Source of the DNA: a virus
Virus record (IMG/VR): IMGVR_UViG_3300036900_000151
Span: 1 to 39,486 of that record
Direction: 5' to 3' (one strand)
Length of the DNA stretch: 39,486 nucleotides
A model generated the notes under the pieces. The model had not been told where the DNA came from and ran no database searches. It worked only from the letters and a program-made list of their open reading frames with translations. Both the position numbers and the translations under genes were made by a program. Of the stretch, positions 18,213 to 27,110 are shown in pieces. Numbering within the stretch: position 1 is the stretch's first letter; each line of letters opens with the position of its first letter.

Positions 18213-18869
18213 ATGACGACCGCAGAAAGCGGTCTGACGGGCAATGAGTTTCTGGACAAGCTGCTGGAGCGCACGCCGCCAGCAGCGAGCCAGCCACGCC
18301 ACGGTCAGAACTACAACTATCCGCAACGCCGCTACCTGAAGCCTGACGGCTCGGTCGTTCTGCTGCAGGGCGACCCGGTCAACCGCGCCTACTACCAGGA
18401 CAAGGGCTACCAGCTCCTGTCGCAGACGCCTGGTCGCGACGGCGGACTGAGCGAAGAGCAGCAGTACGTCCAGCTCGAGTACCCCAAGATCCTGAAGGAG
18501 CAGCGCGAGAAGGCGGCGATCATCAACGCCATCCGTCGCGCTGGCGAACGTTATCGGGATCTGAACCTGGAAGACACGTTCGACGAGTACACCGTCGACG
18601 AGCTGCGCGAGTATCTCGCCGACATCAAGCGCGAGACGGGCAAGGACATCCGCGTCATTCTGCCCAAGCGTGCCCAGGCCAGGGAGGACGCCCGCGACGC
18701 GGCGCTGCTCAATGGCGTCGAGACGCAGCGCGAGTCGCTCGAGTCGTTGCAGGCCAAGCTCGGCAGCGGTCAGCCCTTCCAGGGCACGGGCTACGACCCG
18801 ATCGACCAGGCCCGTCGGCGAGCGCCGCGTCCGTCTGGATCAGGCAACCCCACAGGAGGTGCCGCATGA
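18213..18869 (+). CDS. Hypothetical head protein with KPDGS motif (218 aa)
   Basis: Begins 2 bp after the capsid stop. Residues 38-67 hold RRYLKPDGSVVLLQGDPVN followed by a YYQDKGYQLL segment. The rest is a charged helical protein (KEQREKAAIINAIRRAGERY) with a disordered Pro/Gly tail. The KPDGS...KGY block recurs in the next gene, so the two proteins probably share a small domain. Position suggests a head decoration, completion or minor capsid role. Family not recognised. Confidence 0.78.
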   Translation: MTTAESGLTGNEFLDKLLERTPPAASQPRHGQNYNYPQRRYLKPDGSVVLLQGDPVNRAYYQDKGYQLLSQTPGRDGGLSEEQQYVQLEYPKILKEQREKAAIINAIRRAGERYRDLNLEDTFDEYTVDELREYLADIKRETGKDIRVILPKRAQAREDARDAALLNGVETQRESLESLQAKLGSGQPFQGTGYDPIDQARRRAPRPSGSGNPTGGAA

Positions 18870-19231
18870 GCGAAGCCAAAGCCCCGCCGCCCGTCGTTGA
18901 TCCATCGCCAGCTCAGGCGCCGATTGCGCTCGGTCCGACCGAGTACGTCTTCCCGCCTGCCGAAGCTTCGCCGCCCGAGGTCCTCGAGCTCAAGCCGAAT
19001 CGCTACGAGGACGCGACCGCGGGGCCGGACGCGCAGGTCAGCTCGACGGGCTATACGACGTGGACCAAGCCTGACGGCAGCACGTTCATCGCCCCGGTCG
19101 CCAACGACGAGACGTACGCACGCAAGGGTTTTTCCAAAGGCGCAACACAGGACATTCCTGACCTGGTTGCCTATCTCGCTGAGAACGCTGCCAAAGCGCC
19201 AGCGGCGCCCAGGACCAGCAAGAGCAGCTGA
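18866..19231 (+). CDS. Hypothetical head protein sharing the KPDGS block (121 aa)
   Basis: Overlaps the previous gene by ATGA. The N-terminal ~45 residues are Pro/Ala-rich and probably flexible. Residues ~62-92 (TGYTTWTKPDGSTFIAPVAN, then YARKGFSKG) match the KPDGS...KG block of the upstream protein with similar spacing, suggesting duplication of a small domain. The C-terminus is a short helix plus a Ser/Lys tail. Function unknown. Confidence 0.75.
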   Translation: MSEAKAPPPVVDPSPAQAPIALGPTEYVFPPAEASPPEVLELKPNRYEDATAGPDAQVSSTGYTTWTKPDGSTFIAPVANDETYARKGFSKGATQDIPDLVAYLAENAAKAPAAPRTSKSS

Positions 19232-19674
19232 TGCCTGGCGACATCAGCGGGATGATTGCGGCCCAGGTCGGCGCGCCGGCGGGCCTGTGGACGCACACGC
19301 CGGTGGATTACCGCGGCAACGAGGGGACGGCCAAGCCCGGCGGTTGGCCGACCGATGCATCGACCGCCGTGCCGCCGAACGGCTCCGCCAGCGGCGCGGT
19401 CGGTACGGCACCGACGATCAGCGCCATCTCGGTCTCGGGCATCACCACCACCGGCGCGACCATCAACTACACCTTGAGTGCTGCGGGCACCAATCAGGTC
19501 GAGTACGGGCTCACGAGCGCGTACGGTCAGCTGAACGCCGAGGGCGGCGGGTCGGGACCGATGACCAAGCCGCTGACCGGGCTGACGACGGCCACGCTGT
19601 ACCACTACCGCATTCGCGCGACATCGAACGGTCTGACCACCTACACCACTGACAGGACGTTCACCACAGCATGA
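19231..19674 (+). CDS. Fibronectin type III / Ig-like virion protein
   Basis: A 147-residue protein. Its C-terminal ~85 residues form a recognisable fibronectin type III-like domain: TISAISVSGITTTGATINYT, the NQVEYGLTSAYGQ strand pair, a Thr-rich loop, LTGLTTATLYHYRIRATSNG and the final DRTFTTA strand. The N-terminal part is Gly/Pro-rich. In phages such domains decorate capsids or tails and are thought to bind surface glycans or mucus. It overlaps both neighbours (TGATG at the start, ATGA at the end). Confidence 0.8.
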   Translation: MPGDISGMIAAQVGAPAGLWTHTPVDYRGNEGTAKPGGWPTDASTAVPPNGSASGAVGTAPTISAISVSGITTTGATINYTLSAAGTNQVEYGLTSAYGQLNAEGGGSGPMTKPLTGLTTATLYHYRIRATSNGLTTYTTDRTFTTA

Positions 19675-19940
19675 CCATGCAAGCCGAAGACGACCGCCTG
19701 GGGCAGGTCGCCTATGACGCGTACGCAACGCAGACGGGCGGCGTGTCGCTCGTGTCCGGCGAGCAGCTCCCGCCGTGGGCGGATCTGGACGACTCGATCC
19801 AGACGGCGTGGATTGCCGCGGCGCGCACCGTCCTGGCAAATGCCAGCGGTCTCATCGCCACCGAAGTCGGACCGCCGCCCGCGGAGCCCGACGACGAAGG
19901 TGACGAGCTCGAGGAACCGGAGGTCTCTCCAGGTGCCTGA
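19671..19940 (+). CDS. Hypothetical protein, possible head-tail connector (89 aa)
   Basis: Starts with an ATGA overlap; a second in-frame ATG lies two codons on. The first ~60 residues are helical (DDRLGQVAYDAYATQTGG, then DLDDSIQTAWIAAARTVLAN) and the last ~25 are acidic and Pro-rich. The pattern 'W...L...I..AW..AA..V' is common in small phage head proteins of unknown function. No firm family. Confidence 0.7.
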   Translation: MTMQAEDDRLGQVAYDAYATQTGGVSLVSGEQLPPWADLDDSIQTAWIAAARTVLANASGLIATEVGPPPAEPDDEGDELEEPEVSPGA

Positions 19941-20142
19941 CGATCCGACGCCCGACGTTATCAACGGCGAGCGATTCCTGAACATGTCGAAAGCCGAGGC
20001 GATGCGCGAGGTGGGCATCAAGTCCGAGGCTGATTACGCTCGCGCGTATCGCGAGGTCGAACAGGTCGTCAAGGCCAACCGCAACGACCAGGCATCTATC
20101 GTCATCAAGCGAGCTGGTCGGCCCGTTATCGACATTCAGTAA
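19933..20142 (+). CDS. Hypothetical small protein (69 aa)
   Basis: The likely start is GTG 19933, overlapping the preceding gene by 8 bp. It is a charged helical protein ([20 protein letters not shown], then [13 protein letters not shown]) ending in a short strand-like segment ([16 protein letters not shown]). It stops 3 bp before the collagen-like fibre gene. Function unknown. Confidence 0.65.
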   Translation: MPDDPTPDVINGERFLNMSKAEAMREVGIKSEADYARAYREVEQVVKANRNDQASIVIKRAGRPVIDIQ

Positions 20143-20145
20143 GCG

Positions 20146-21852
20146 ATGACCGAATCCCTGCCATCCCTGGTGCCGGTCAGCAATCCCGCGCTGCCGCCGG
20201 CGCCACCTCTGGCGCCGCTGTCACCGGTTCCGCCGCTGGTCGAGAGCACGCCGCCATCGTGGCAGGGACCAATGGGTCCACCGGGGCCTGAAGGTCCAAT
20301 GGGCCCACAGGGGCCGCAAGGACCACAGGGCGCTGCTGGCGCAGATTCGACCGTGCCCGGTCCACCTGGAGCCGACGGTGCGCCTGGTCCACCAGGTGCT
20401 GATTCGACCGTGCCCGGTCCGCCTGGGGCGACTGGTCCGCAGGGCCCCGCGGGGCCGCAGGGCGCCGACTCGACGGTGCCTGGCCCGGCAGGGCCGGCAG
20501 GTGCGACGGGACCGCAAGGTCCGAAGGGCGATACGGGTGCGACGGGTAGCCAGGGCCCGCAAGGCGCGACTGGTCCCGCGGGCAGCACCGGCCCGCAGGG
20601 GCCGACCGGCGCCACGGGGTCGCAGGGCCCACCAGGCCAGGGCGTGCCTGTCGGCGGTACCGCTAACCAAGTCCTCGCCAAGATCGACTCGACGAACTAC
20701 AACACGCGCTGGATCGACGCGACCGCGATGGCGCTCGGCGGCGACCTGAACGGCACGATTGCCAACGGGCATGTCAACCTCCTGACGATCTCCGGCGGAG
20801 CATGGAATGTTGCTGGTGACGTGCACGCCGCTGATCTTTACGCCGTTCGCAGTGCGACCAGCGGTGTGGTGTACCTGGGTAGCGACAAGGTGCATTACCT
20901 GTACTTCGACAGCGCGAATAGTCGCTATCAGTTGCCCGGCGCGAGCGCGGTGTTGCAGGTTGACAGCGGCACGATCAGCTTCGTTGATTCGACCCACCAG
21001 ATCACCAACTCGGGCGGCAACTTTATCTACCTGGCCGGCTCGGGGCAGCACTATTTCTGGGGTACCGGCTCGCCGCAGACGTGGGCAACAGTCAACACGG
21101 GACCGCTCCTTGTCAACGGCACGATGCAAGCGAGCGGTTTAGCAACCTTCAATAGCGGTCTGAATGCTGCTCAGGTCAACTCAACGGGCGGCAATCCAAT
21201 CACCCTCGCACGCGACGCGCGGCTATGGTGGGGTGACGCGAATACGAGCATTCTCGGCTCCAGTGCCGACGCGAATATCTATATCGACACGTGGACAACC
21301 CTCTTCGTGCGGGCCCAGGGTTACACCCAGAAAGTCCTGTTCAAAGTCTCGGGACCGGGCGGCGATGCGACGGTCGGCGGCCTGCTCGCCGTTCCGGCTG
21401 GCGGCGTGAGTAGCGGCGGCAATTACACCGCGCAGGGTGTAGGCAGTAGCGGCTACGCCTTCCAGACTGCCAATGCGGCAGCAGCGTACGGCCAGGGCTA
21501 CGCCAACGCCTGGATTGCCGCCTCCAGCATTGACTTCAAGAAGAACATCCGACCGCTGCGCGACCCGCTCGCCATCGTGATGAATGACCGTCTGCACGGC
21601 ATCGAGTACGACCACGACTGGGAGCTCCCCGCTGGCGCTCAAGCCAACAAGATCAAGTCGGCTGGCCGCGCGCACTCCATCGGCTTCGTGGCTGACTACT
21701 GGCTACCGCATGTGCCGGAGGTGGTTAGCACCGACGAGTACGGCAAGGCGATGGGCATGGACTACGGGCGTGTCGCTGCCATCGTCTTTCAGGCGCTCAA
21801 GGAATACATCGCCAAAACCGATGCTCGTCTGGCTGCACTGGAGGCCCCATGA
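20146..21852 (+). CDS. Collagen-like tail fibre with S74-type C-terminal chaperone domain
   Basis: A 568-residue fibre. Residues ~1-38 are a Pro-rich leader. Residues ~40-163 are Gly-X-Y collagen repeats that should form a triple helix. Next comes a junction motif seen in many trimeric fibres ([20 protein letters not shown]), then beta-rich shaft modules. The C-terminal ~110 residues resemble an S74 intramolecular chaperone: S460 and K465/K466 in [12 protein letters not shown], a mid-region [16 protein letters not shown], and a terminal helix ([20 protein letters not shown]). In the family this domain assembles the trimer and then cuts itself off in front of the Ser using a Ser/Lys pair, and both residues are present here. 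It probably binds the host surface. Confidence 0.9.
   Translation: MTESLPSLVPVSNPALPPAPPLAPLSPVPPLVESTPPSWQGPMGPPGPEGPMGPQGPQGPQGAAGADSTVPGPPGADGAPGPPGADSTVPGPPGATGPQGPAGPQGADSTVPGPAGPAGATGPQGPKGDTGATGSQGPQGATGPAGSTGPQGPTGATGSQGPPGQGVPVGGTANQVLAKIDSTNYNTRWIDATAMALGGDLNGTIANGHVNLLTISGGAWNVAGDVHAADLYAVRSATSGVVYLGSDKVHYLYFDSANSRYQLPGASAVLQVDSGTISFVDSTHQITNSGGNFIYLAGSGQHYFWGTGSPQTWATVNTGPLLVNGTMQASGLATFNSGLNAAQVNSTGGNPITLARDARLWWGDANTSILGSSADANIYIDTWTTLFVRAQGYTQKVLFKVSGPGGDATVGGLLAVPAGGVSSGGNYTAQGVGSSGYAFQTANAAAAYGQGYANAWIAASSIDFKKNIRPLRDPLAIVMNDRLHGIEYDHDWELPAGAQANKIKSAGRAHSIGFVADYWLPHVPEVVSTDEYGKAMGMDYGRVAAIVFQALKEYIAKTDARLAALEAP
20262..20640 (+). repeat. Collagen Gly-X-Y coding repeat
   Basis: About 41 Gly-X-Y triplets rich in GPQ, GPP and GAT. 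A nonapeptide GADSTVPGP occurs three times (near residues 66, 84 and 105) and interrupts the triplet rhythm, suggesting growth by internal duplication. Length can be expected to vary between relatives through slippage or recombination. Confidence 0.9.
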
Positions 21853-22124
21853 CGCAACCTGTTCCGCCCCAAACCATCGGCCTGGACCCGCAGACCGCCG
21901 ACGACGTCAACCGCCAGGTCGGCACCCATCTGCGCCAGTTTGTGGAGTTGAAGGAGACCATCGGCCACGATCAGGACTGGTTGCTGGGGGCGGACCTGCT
22001 GGGCAGTCCGTACTACTTCTCTGAAACCCAGGCGACCGACATCAAGACCGCGATTTCGCAGCTGGACGCCGCGCTCGACGCGGTGGACATGACGTTCATC
22101 AACCGCCTGACGGGGCTGTTCTGA
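21849..22124 (+). CDS. Hypothetical small tail protein (91 aa)
   Basis: Overlaps the fibre stop by ATGA and is itself coupled to the next gene by TGATG. It is a soluble, acidic helical protein ([20 protein letters not shown], then [20 protein letters not shown]). Its position between fibre and tail genes suggests a tail accessory or fibre-attachment role. No recognised domain. Confidence 0.72.
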   Translation: MTQPVPPQTIGLDPQTADDVNRQVGTHLRQFVELKETIGHDQDWLLGADLLGSPYYFSETQATDIKTAISQLDAALDAVDMTFINRLTGLF

Positions 22125-22297
22125 TGGAGACGCAGACCGGCGCGCAGACGCAGGCGCCGCCAGGCGCCATGCCGATCGAGACCGAAGAGCTGCTGGCGGC
22201 GATCGGCGAGCTCTACGTCCAGGTGCGTCTGCTGCGGAAGATGCTCGCCCGCGAGCAGCAACCCAGGACACAGGACGCACGTGCCGTCTCTGGCTGA
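22124..22297 (+). CDS. Hypothetical small protein (57 aa)
   Basis: Starts in a TGATG overlap and ends 17 bp inside the next gene. Residues 1-18 are Gln/Ala/Pro-rich, residues 19-45 form an amphipathic helix (IETEELLAAIGELYVQVRLL) followed by a basic segment. The helix could be a coiled coil. Function unknown. Confidence 0.65.
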   Translation: METQTGAQTQAPPGAMPIETEELLAAIGELYVQVRLLRKMLAREQQPRTQDARAVSG

Positions 22298-23309
22298 GTA
22301 CCGCCGCGCGCTGGCGGTCGAGAGCGGCCCGTACGTCGGGCCGGAGAGCTACGACGTGCGCGCCACGTCGGGCACGACGGCTAGCGAGCTGGTGTGTTCG
22401 AACTACCCGATCATGAGCAGCATCGGCCAGAGCGATCTGTACGTCGAGCGACCGCTGTACCGCCCCAACGCGACGTGGGAGCAGGATCACAACCGCTACG
22501 TACTGAGCTACGACCCGCCCACCGGCACGCTGACCCCGGATCTGCCGTGGACGAATTCGATGCTGGTCGGTGTCAACTCGCCGACGACGTACGGCCAGCT
22601 CGAGGCCAACACGTACGGCGACTTCGAGAAGCAGCTGCTGACCTACGAGAACATGGAAGGCACGGGCATCAACGGCATCGGCGAGCGGTTCGAGATTCTC
22701 GGGCCGTGGGACGCGCCGATCATGCACCAGCTCATCAACGACGGGCTGAAGCAGTGCTGGATGGTCGTCGACGTGGTCTGCACCGCGGTGGTGGGCGTCA
22801 CGCGGCACGATCTGCGGAACGTGACGCCGTGGTTGCAGGACGCCAATCACATCCGCCAGGTCGGCATGCTGCCGACGGGTCAAGATCCGTCGACCAGCGA
22901 TCCATTCACGAATGTCGTCTATGGCGAGGTCGAACGGGATGGCGGCACGTTCGTGCTGAACACCGGCGCGCGCTCCTTCAACGAGGGCGACATCATCTAC
23001 CTGCGCTGCTACAAGCGCGCGTACGACCACTGCCGTATGGCCGGCGGCGTCTTCGGCGAGCAGAGTGGTCTCCACGGTGAGACCGACGAGGCGCCAATCG
23101 AACGTGACTGGCTGGCGAGCGCGGCGCTGACCGTCGGCTGGCGACGCTTCGGACACATGCTCGAGGCGGCCGCGAACCAGCGACTGATCCGCGACCAGGC
23201 GACCGCCAACGCGTGGTTTGCCGACCGCTCACGGCAGCACTTCACCGCGGTCGCGCCGACCCTGACCTTCCGACGTCTGCGCCGCTTTGGGCCCGCAGTC
23301 CGTTCATGA
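22281..23309 (+). CDS. Probable tail adaptor/structural protein (342 aa)
   Basis: The start is GTG 22281, inside the end of the previous gene. It is a mixed alpha/beta protein (MPSLAEYRRALAVESGPYVG; later NMEGTGINGIGERFEILGPW) with a basic helical C-terminus that repeats aromatic/Arg patterns (VGWRRFGHMLEAAANQRLI). Directly upstream of the propeller-like tail protein, it occupies the place where short-tailed phages encode the adaptor that joins portal to nozzle. That role is inferred from order only. Confidence 0.68.
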   Translation: MPSLAEYRRALAVESGPYVGPESYDVRATSGTTASELVCSNYPIMSSIGQSDLYVERPLYRPNATWEQDHNRYVLSYDPPTGTLTPDLPWTNSMLVGVNSPTTYGQLEANTYGDFEKQLLTYENMEGTGINGIGERFEILGPWDAPIMHQLINDGLKQCWMVVDVVCTAVVGVTRHDLRNVTPWLQDANHIRQVGMLPTGQDPSTSDPFTNVVYGEVERDGGTFVLNTGARSFNEGDIIYLRCYKRAYDHCRMAGGVFGEQSGLHGETDEAPIERDWLASAALTVGWRRFGHMLEAAANQRLIRDQATANAWFADRSRQHFTAVAPTLTFRRLRRFGPAVRS

Positions 23310-25249
23310 GCATCCTGTCGGCGCGGCGAAGCCCCTTCCCCTATCACTTCAAGATCGGAACTACGGGACTGCTGCTCGGTATCCCCAAGCCCGGCGCTCC
23401 GCTGCTGACCAGTTCGAAGACGCAGGACATCAGCCAGGTCGCGCCGCCCGACTTCAGCTACGGCGGCACGTCGCCGACCAGCGACCGCGAAGAGCCGTAC
23501 GAGTCGCTGGTGCTGGGTATGGGCCTGCGGACGCAGGAAAAATGGCAGGACTTCCGCTACCTGTCGGCGCAGGGCGTCGACCTGAGCGTGTGGCCGTGGT
23601 GCAAGGGGCCCGAGATCACGCTGCTAACGCCCGCATCGCACGATGCCGCGGCGGGCGTGCGGACCTTCTTCGAGCTCGGCGGGGTGCTGTACTGCGCCCA
23701 GGGGCGCTACGTGCTCAAGCGCACGGACGACGCGACCTGGTCGGTGGCCGCGGACTTCGGCGCGGGCGTGGCGATTCTGAACGTCGAGACCTTCACCAGC
23801 AACTTCGACGGCGTGCCGCGCGCGTTCTTCGCGCTCTCGAGCGGCGTCGCGCAGTGGACCAGCGACGGCGTCACTTTTCACGCGATGGCGACGTTTCATG
23901 CGCTGGCGTTCGCGGCGATCGGGCGGGAGTTCTGGTGGGCCGACGATGTCAACCAGCTCCGCAAGTGCGACACGAACGCGGACCCGACCAACGAGGCCAA
24001 CTACACCAGCCTGATCTTCCGCGCTGGCGACAAGCAGGCAGTCATCACCAGTCTGATGGTCTCTGCAGCGGGCACGCTGATCATCGCCAAGACCGACGGC
24101 CTGTACACCCTGGACGCACAAGGCGACGATCACCAGCTCTTCCCCTTCCTGCAGTTCGGGCCCGACGTCAACAACGGCAAAGCCTGGGGCCAGTTCGAGA
24201 ACGACCTGTACACCGCCTACGGCACGAACCTCTACCGCATCGATCCGAACCTCACCATCCAGGAGGTCGGGCCCGAGAAGCTGGTCAACAACGACTCGCC
24301 CGTGCGCGGCAAGGTGACCGCGTTTACGGGTGTCGGCTCGATGTTCGGGTGGGGCGCGGTCTTCAATCCGGACACGTTGACGGGCTACCTGATGAAGTTC
24401 GGCGGCTGGGTGACGCAGCAGTCGCTGATTGCCACGCCGGCGGTGCCGAACGCCTCCAGCTTCGACGCGGTGCACGTCGACGCCTGGCACGGCTCGCTGA
24501 GCGTGCCCTTCGCCAATCGGGCGATTCAGTCGCTGTTCGTCTCGAAGATTGGCGCGCCGGCGGGGCACACGCGCACATACCTGGGCTTCTCGGACGGCAC
24601 GGTTGGCTGGCTGATTAACTCCTGCGTCCCGAATCCCGCGGCGTGCAGCGCGTACCGCTTCACGGTCGGCGACGCGTGGGTCGACCTGCCGCTGTGGCAT
24701 GGTGGCTACCACGCGTCTCGCAAGAGCCTGCGGCACGGCTCGATCACCGGTGTGCTGGATAGCCAGAACTACGTCACCATCGAGTACAAGCTCGATCCGT
24801 CGGCGAGCTCCTGGACGCAGCTGGGCGGGATCTTCAACAGCGCGGTGTACGAGCAGATGCGCTTTCCGATCACGACGGCGACCGTGCTGGCGGCGTTCCG
24901 CATCCACCTGCAGAACAACGCCAACACGAAGTCGCCGCTGGTGAACGCCTTCAGCATCGGCCACGCGCTGCGTCCGCAGCGTTTCATGACCGTCCAGGTC
25001 GAGATCCTGTGCGCCGATGGGCTAGTGCGGCGCGACGGCGTGCCGCTGCGGATCGGACGACGAGAGATTCAGCGGGTGGTCGAGGCGGCGGTCGACGAGC
25101 CCGGTGCGGTGACCTGCACGCTGCCGGACGAGAGTGTTCAGGATCTGAGCTTCATCGACTACGCCGTATCGCAGTCGTTTGACGAGGTCGGGCGCCAGTG
25201 GCGAGGCTCCCTGTCGATCAAGGCGGTCCAGTGGATCGGCTCACCGTAG
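23306..25249 (+). CDS. Beta-propeller-like tail structural protein (tail nozzle candidate, 647 aa)
   Basis: ATG 23306 overlaps the upstream stop (ATGA). The sequence is almost all beta, with recurring short strand-turn units in which aromatic residues alternate with Gly/Asp: VLYCAQGRYVLKRTDDATWS, FFALSSGVAQWTSDGVTFHA, LIIAKTDGLYTLDAQGDDHQ, FENDLYTAYGTNLYRIDPNL. This blade-like repetition is characteristic of propeller proteins, and tail nozzle proteins of short-tailed phages have such folds. The C-terminal ~150 residues form a separate beta domain. Nozzle function is inferred from fold impression and gene order. Confidence 0.75.
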   Translation: MSILSARRSPFPYHFKIGTTGLLLGIPKPGAPLLTSSKTQDISQVAPPDFSYGGTSPTSDREEPYESLVLGMGLRTQEKWQDFRYLSAQGVDLSVWPWCKGPEITLLTPASHDAAAGVRTFFELGGVLYCAQGRYVLKRTDDATWSVAADFGAGVAILNVETFTSNFDGVPRAFFALSSGVAQWTSDGVTFHAMATFHALAFAAIGREFWWADDVNQLRKCDTNADPTNEANYTSLIFRAGDKQAVITSLMVSAAGTLIIAKTDGLYTLDAQGDDHQLFPFLQFGPDVNNGKAWGQFENDLYTAYGTNLYRIDPNLTIQEVGPEKLVNNDSPVRGKVTAFTGVGSMFGWGAVFNPDTLTGYLMKFGGWVTQQSLIATPAVPNASSFDAVHVDAWHGSLSVPFANRAIQSLFVSKIGAPAGHTRTYLGFSDGTVGWLINSCVPNPAACSAYRFTVGDAWVDLPLWHGGYHASRKSLRHGSITGVLDSQNYVTIEYKLDPSASSWTQLGGIFNSAVYEQMRFPITTATVLAAFRIHLQNNANTKSPLVNAFSIGHALRPQRFMTVQVEILCADGLVRRDGVPLRIGRREIQRVVEAAVDEPGAVTCTLPDESVQDLSFIDYAVSQSFDEVGRQWRGSLSIKAVQWIGSP

Positions 25250-25261
25250 GAAAGGACGCGC

Positions 25262-26296
25262 ATGGCACGTATCGAAACTGATCCGAACTACACGGCGCCG
25301 ACGTTTTCGCGTGCGACCGCGGCGACCGACCTGTTCAAGAAGGAAGACATCCAGCAGCTGGCCGCGGCGTTCTCGGGCCACGTGCACGACGGAAACGGCA
25401 AAGGGCTGGCCGTGCCGCTGCCGCCAGCAGGCTCGATCACTGGTGGCATGATTGCTGATGGCTCAATCGGCACGGCTGATCTGGCCGACGGTGCCGTGAC
25501 GAATGCGAAGCTGGGGCCCAATTCGGTCCTGTCGGCCAACATCGCCGACGGCACGATCACCGGTGCCGATATCGCGGCTGGCACGATCACCGGCACGAAC
25601 ATCGCCGATGGCACCATTACGGGCGCCGACATCGCCGCGGGCACCATCACCAGCGCCCACATTGCCGACGGCACGATCGTGACTGCGGACATCGCTGACA
25701 ACCAGATCACGTCGGCCAAGATCACCGACGGCAGCATCGCGACGGTGGACCTGGCTGACGGCTTGATCACCGCGGCCAAGCTGTCGAGTGCCGACACGTT
25801 CGCGATGGCCGGCTTGCACGTCACCGGCACGGCGACGCTGGATGCTTCGGTCAACATGCCGAGCGGATGTGTCATCGCTAACGGCACGGGCGGCCAGGTG
25901 TCGATCGGCACCACGCCGTTTTCGTCGTACCGCCTGACACTGGCGAACCTTGCCAGCCCCGCGGGACAGGGCATCGCTCAGAGTTGGGTGACGTACGCCT
26001 GCGTCGACCACGCGCTCGCGGCGAGCCTCAATGTGGCGCCGATCGACGATCCGCTCGGGAAGGTGCGCGCCATCCCGGCGTACTACTACCCGCATATGGC
26101 GATCGACGCGGACGGTAACCCGGTCGAGCCGCTCGAGACGGCGCAAACCTATGGCTTCAGCGCCACTGAGGTCGCCGCGGTTATCCCCGAGCTCGCTGAC
26201 GCCAGCAACAGCACGGTCGATTACGGACGTCTGATGACCGTGCTGTGGGCTGCGTGTCAGCAACTCGACGCGCGGTTGAGCGCGCTGGAGGCCTGA
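25262..26296 (+). CDS. Second tail fibre: decapeptide-repeat shaft with degenerate S74-like C-terminus
   Basis: A 344-residue fibre preceded by GGAAAGGA (25248-25255). Residues 64-173 are eleven consecutive ten-residue repeats of the type IADGTITGAD, expected to form a beta-helical or spike shaft. The C-terminal ~100 residues resemble the chaperone end of the collagen fibre (P-I-D-D-P-L-x-K-V, then YGFSATEVAAVIPELADASN, then TVLWAACQQLDARLSALEA). The residues at the expected self-cleavage site read ACVDHALAASLNV, with no Ser/Lys pair in place, so it may assemble without cleaving. The N-terminal ~60 residues probably attach it to the tail. Confidence 0.83.
   Translation: MARIETDPNYTAPTFSRATAATDLFKKEDIQQLAAAFSGHVHDGNGKGLAVPLPPAGSITGGMIADGSIGTADLADGAVTNAKLGPNSVLSANIADGTITGADIAAGTITGTNIADGTITGADIAAGTITSAHIADGTIVTADIADNQITSAKITDGSIATVDLADGLITAAKLSSADTFAMAGLHVTGTATLDASVNMPSGCVIANGTGGQVSIGTTPFSSYRLTLANLASPAGQGIAQSWVTYACVDHALAASLNVAPIDDPLGKVRAIPAYYYPHMAIDADGNPVEPLETAQTYGFSATEVAAVIPELADASNSTVDYGRLMTVLWAACQQLDARLSALEA
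25451..25780 (+). repeat. Eleven tandem 30-bp (decapeptide) repeats in a fibre gene
   Basis: Exactly 330 bp encode eleven decapeptides of the form (I/L)-A-(D/A)-G-(T/S)-(I/L)-(T/V)-x-A-(D/N/K/H). Repeats 4 and 6 are identical at the protein level, and several share long DNA identity. Copy number is likely to vary in relatives. Confidence 0.9.
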
Positions 26297-26535
26297 TGGC
26301 AGGTTCCTACATCGACGAGCAACTCTGGGCCACGGTCATCGGCCCTGGGCAGTTCAACTACGACTCGGCCATTTACAAGTACTGGCGTGCGCTGCGCCAG
26401 GCCGACCCGCCGCAGTACATCGGTGTGCCAGTCACGCCCGAGATCGAGACCGAGGTCGGCACCCAGCAGGCCTTCAGCTCGGGCGCGGTGATTAACTGGA
26501 GCTCTGAGAGCGGAGCCGAGCTGGCGAATGACTAG
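26296..26535 (+). CDS. Hypothetical small protein (79 aa)
   Basis: The ATG overlaps the fibre stop (TGATG). It is a mixed helical/strand protein (DEQLWATVIGPGQFNYDSAI, then EIETEVGTQQAFSSGAVINW) with no signal peptide or membrane span. It overlaps the candidate endolysin by 8 bp, so it could belong to the tail-tip or lysis module. Function unknown. Confidence 0.7.
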   Translation: MAGSYIDEQLWATVIGPGQFNYDSAIYKYWRALRQADPPQYIGVPVTPEIETEVGTQQAFSSGAVINWSSESGAELAND

Positions 26536-27100
26536 CGCCGCGATCTGGTCGCCGTCGAGGCCGTGGACGCCCACGGAGCAACCCCCCTACCCACCGGATC
26601 CGAGTCCAGGCCCGATCGGCTGCACGTACGACCCGAATACGCCGCCCGTGTACCAGACCGCGGACTGGACGTGCTCATGCGCCTCGAGCGCCTGGGTGCT
26701 CAACAGCGTGGGTGACGACCATCTGGGGCGTCCGTGGAACGAGTGGGACGTGGTCAACGCGCTGCGCGCCGCGACGTACCCCGGTGCCGTCGATCCCGCC
26801 TACGGTCTCGCGCGCGCGGACATGTACGACCTGGAGGTGATGTTCGCCAGCCTGGGCTATAGCGTCCAGCGGCGTCAGTACCTGACCGTCGACGACGTCA
26901 CGCGCATCGCGGGCATCTACCCGCTCCAGATCACCGGTGCCCGCTGGTATCACCACTCCGGCGCACGTGCGCTGAGTCCAGGCCTGCTGCACCTCGCCAA
27001 CCCCGCGCCGAACTGGAAGGGCGTCGGCCAGGAGATGGACCACAACGAGGCCGCGACGTGGGGCACCTGGAACGGCCTGTGGGTCGTAGCTAGGGAATAG
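26528..27100 (+). CDS. Cysteine-peptidase-like protein, candidate endolysin (190 aa)
   Basis: After a Pro-rich leader (residues 10-45), the sequence DWTCSCASSAWVLNSVG supplies a papain/C39-like nucleophile (C51, or C49). GARWYHHSGARAL gives the candidate catalytic His (H142/H143), and Asn/Asp residues follow near 161-172. A second C39-like domain occurs in the giant virion protein. Its place just before two small membrane proteins fits an endolysin in a lysis cassette. There is no signal peptide. A virion-associated or host-directed peptidase is also possible. Confidence 0.62.
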   Translation: MTSAAIWSPSRPWTPTEQPPYPPDPSPGPIGCTYDPNTPPVYQTADWTCSCASSAWVLNSVGDDHLGRPWNEWDVVNALRAATYPGAVDPAYGLARADMYDLEVMFASLGYSVQRRQYLTVDDVTRIAGIYPLQITGARWYHHSGARALSPGLLHLANPAPNWKGVGQEMDHNEAATWGTWNGLWVVARE

Positions 27101-27110
27101 GGAGGAAACG

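Noticed and set aside
20136-20681. 181-codon minus-strand frame rich in Gly and Pro
   Set aside because: It is the reverse reading of the collagen repeat, which also gives Gly/Pro-rich text; there is no independent start signal or context.
23624-24964. 446-codon minus-strand frame opposite the propeller-like tail gene
   Set aside because: The composition is typical of antisense readings (Arg, Val, His, Asp) and the plus-strand gene is clear.
25451-25780. CRISPR-like array suggested by regular 30-bp repeats
   Set aside because: The repeats are contiguous without spacers and encode a decapeptide repeat within an open fibre gene.
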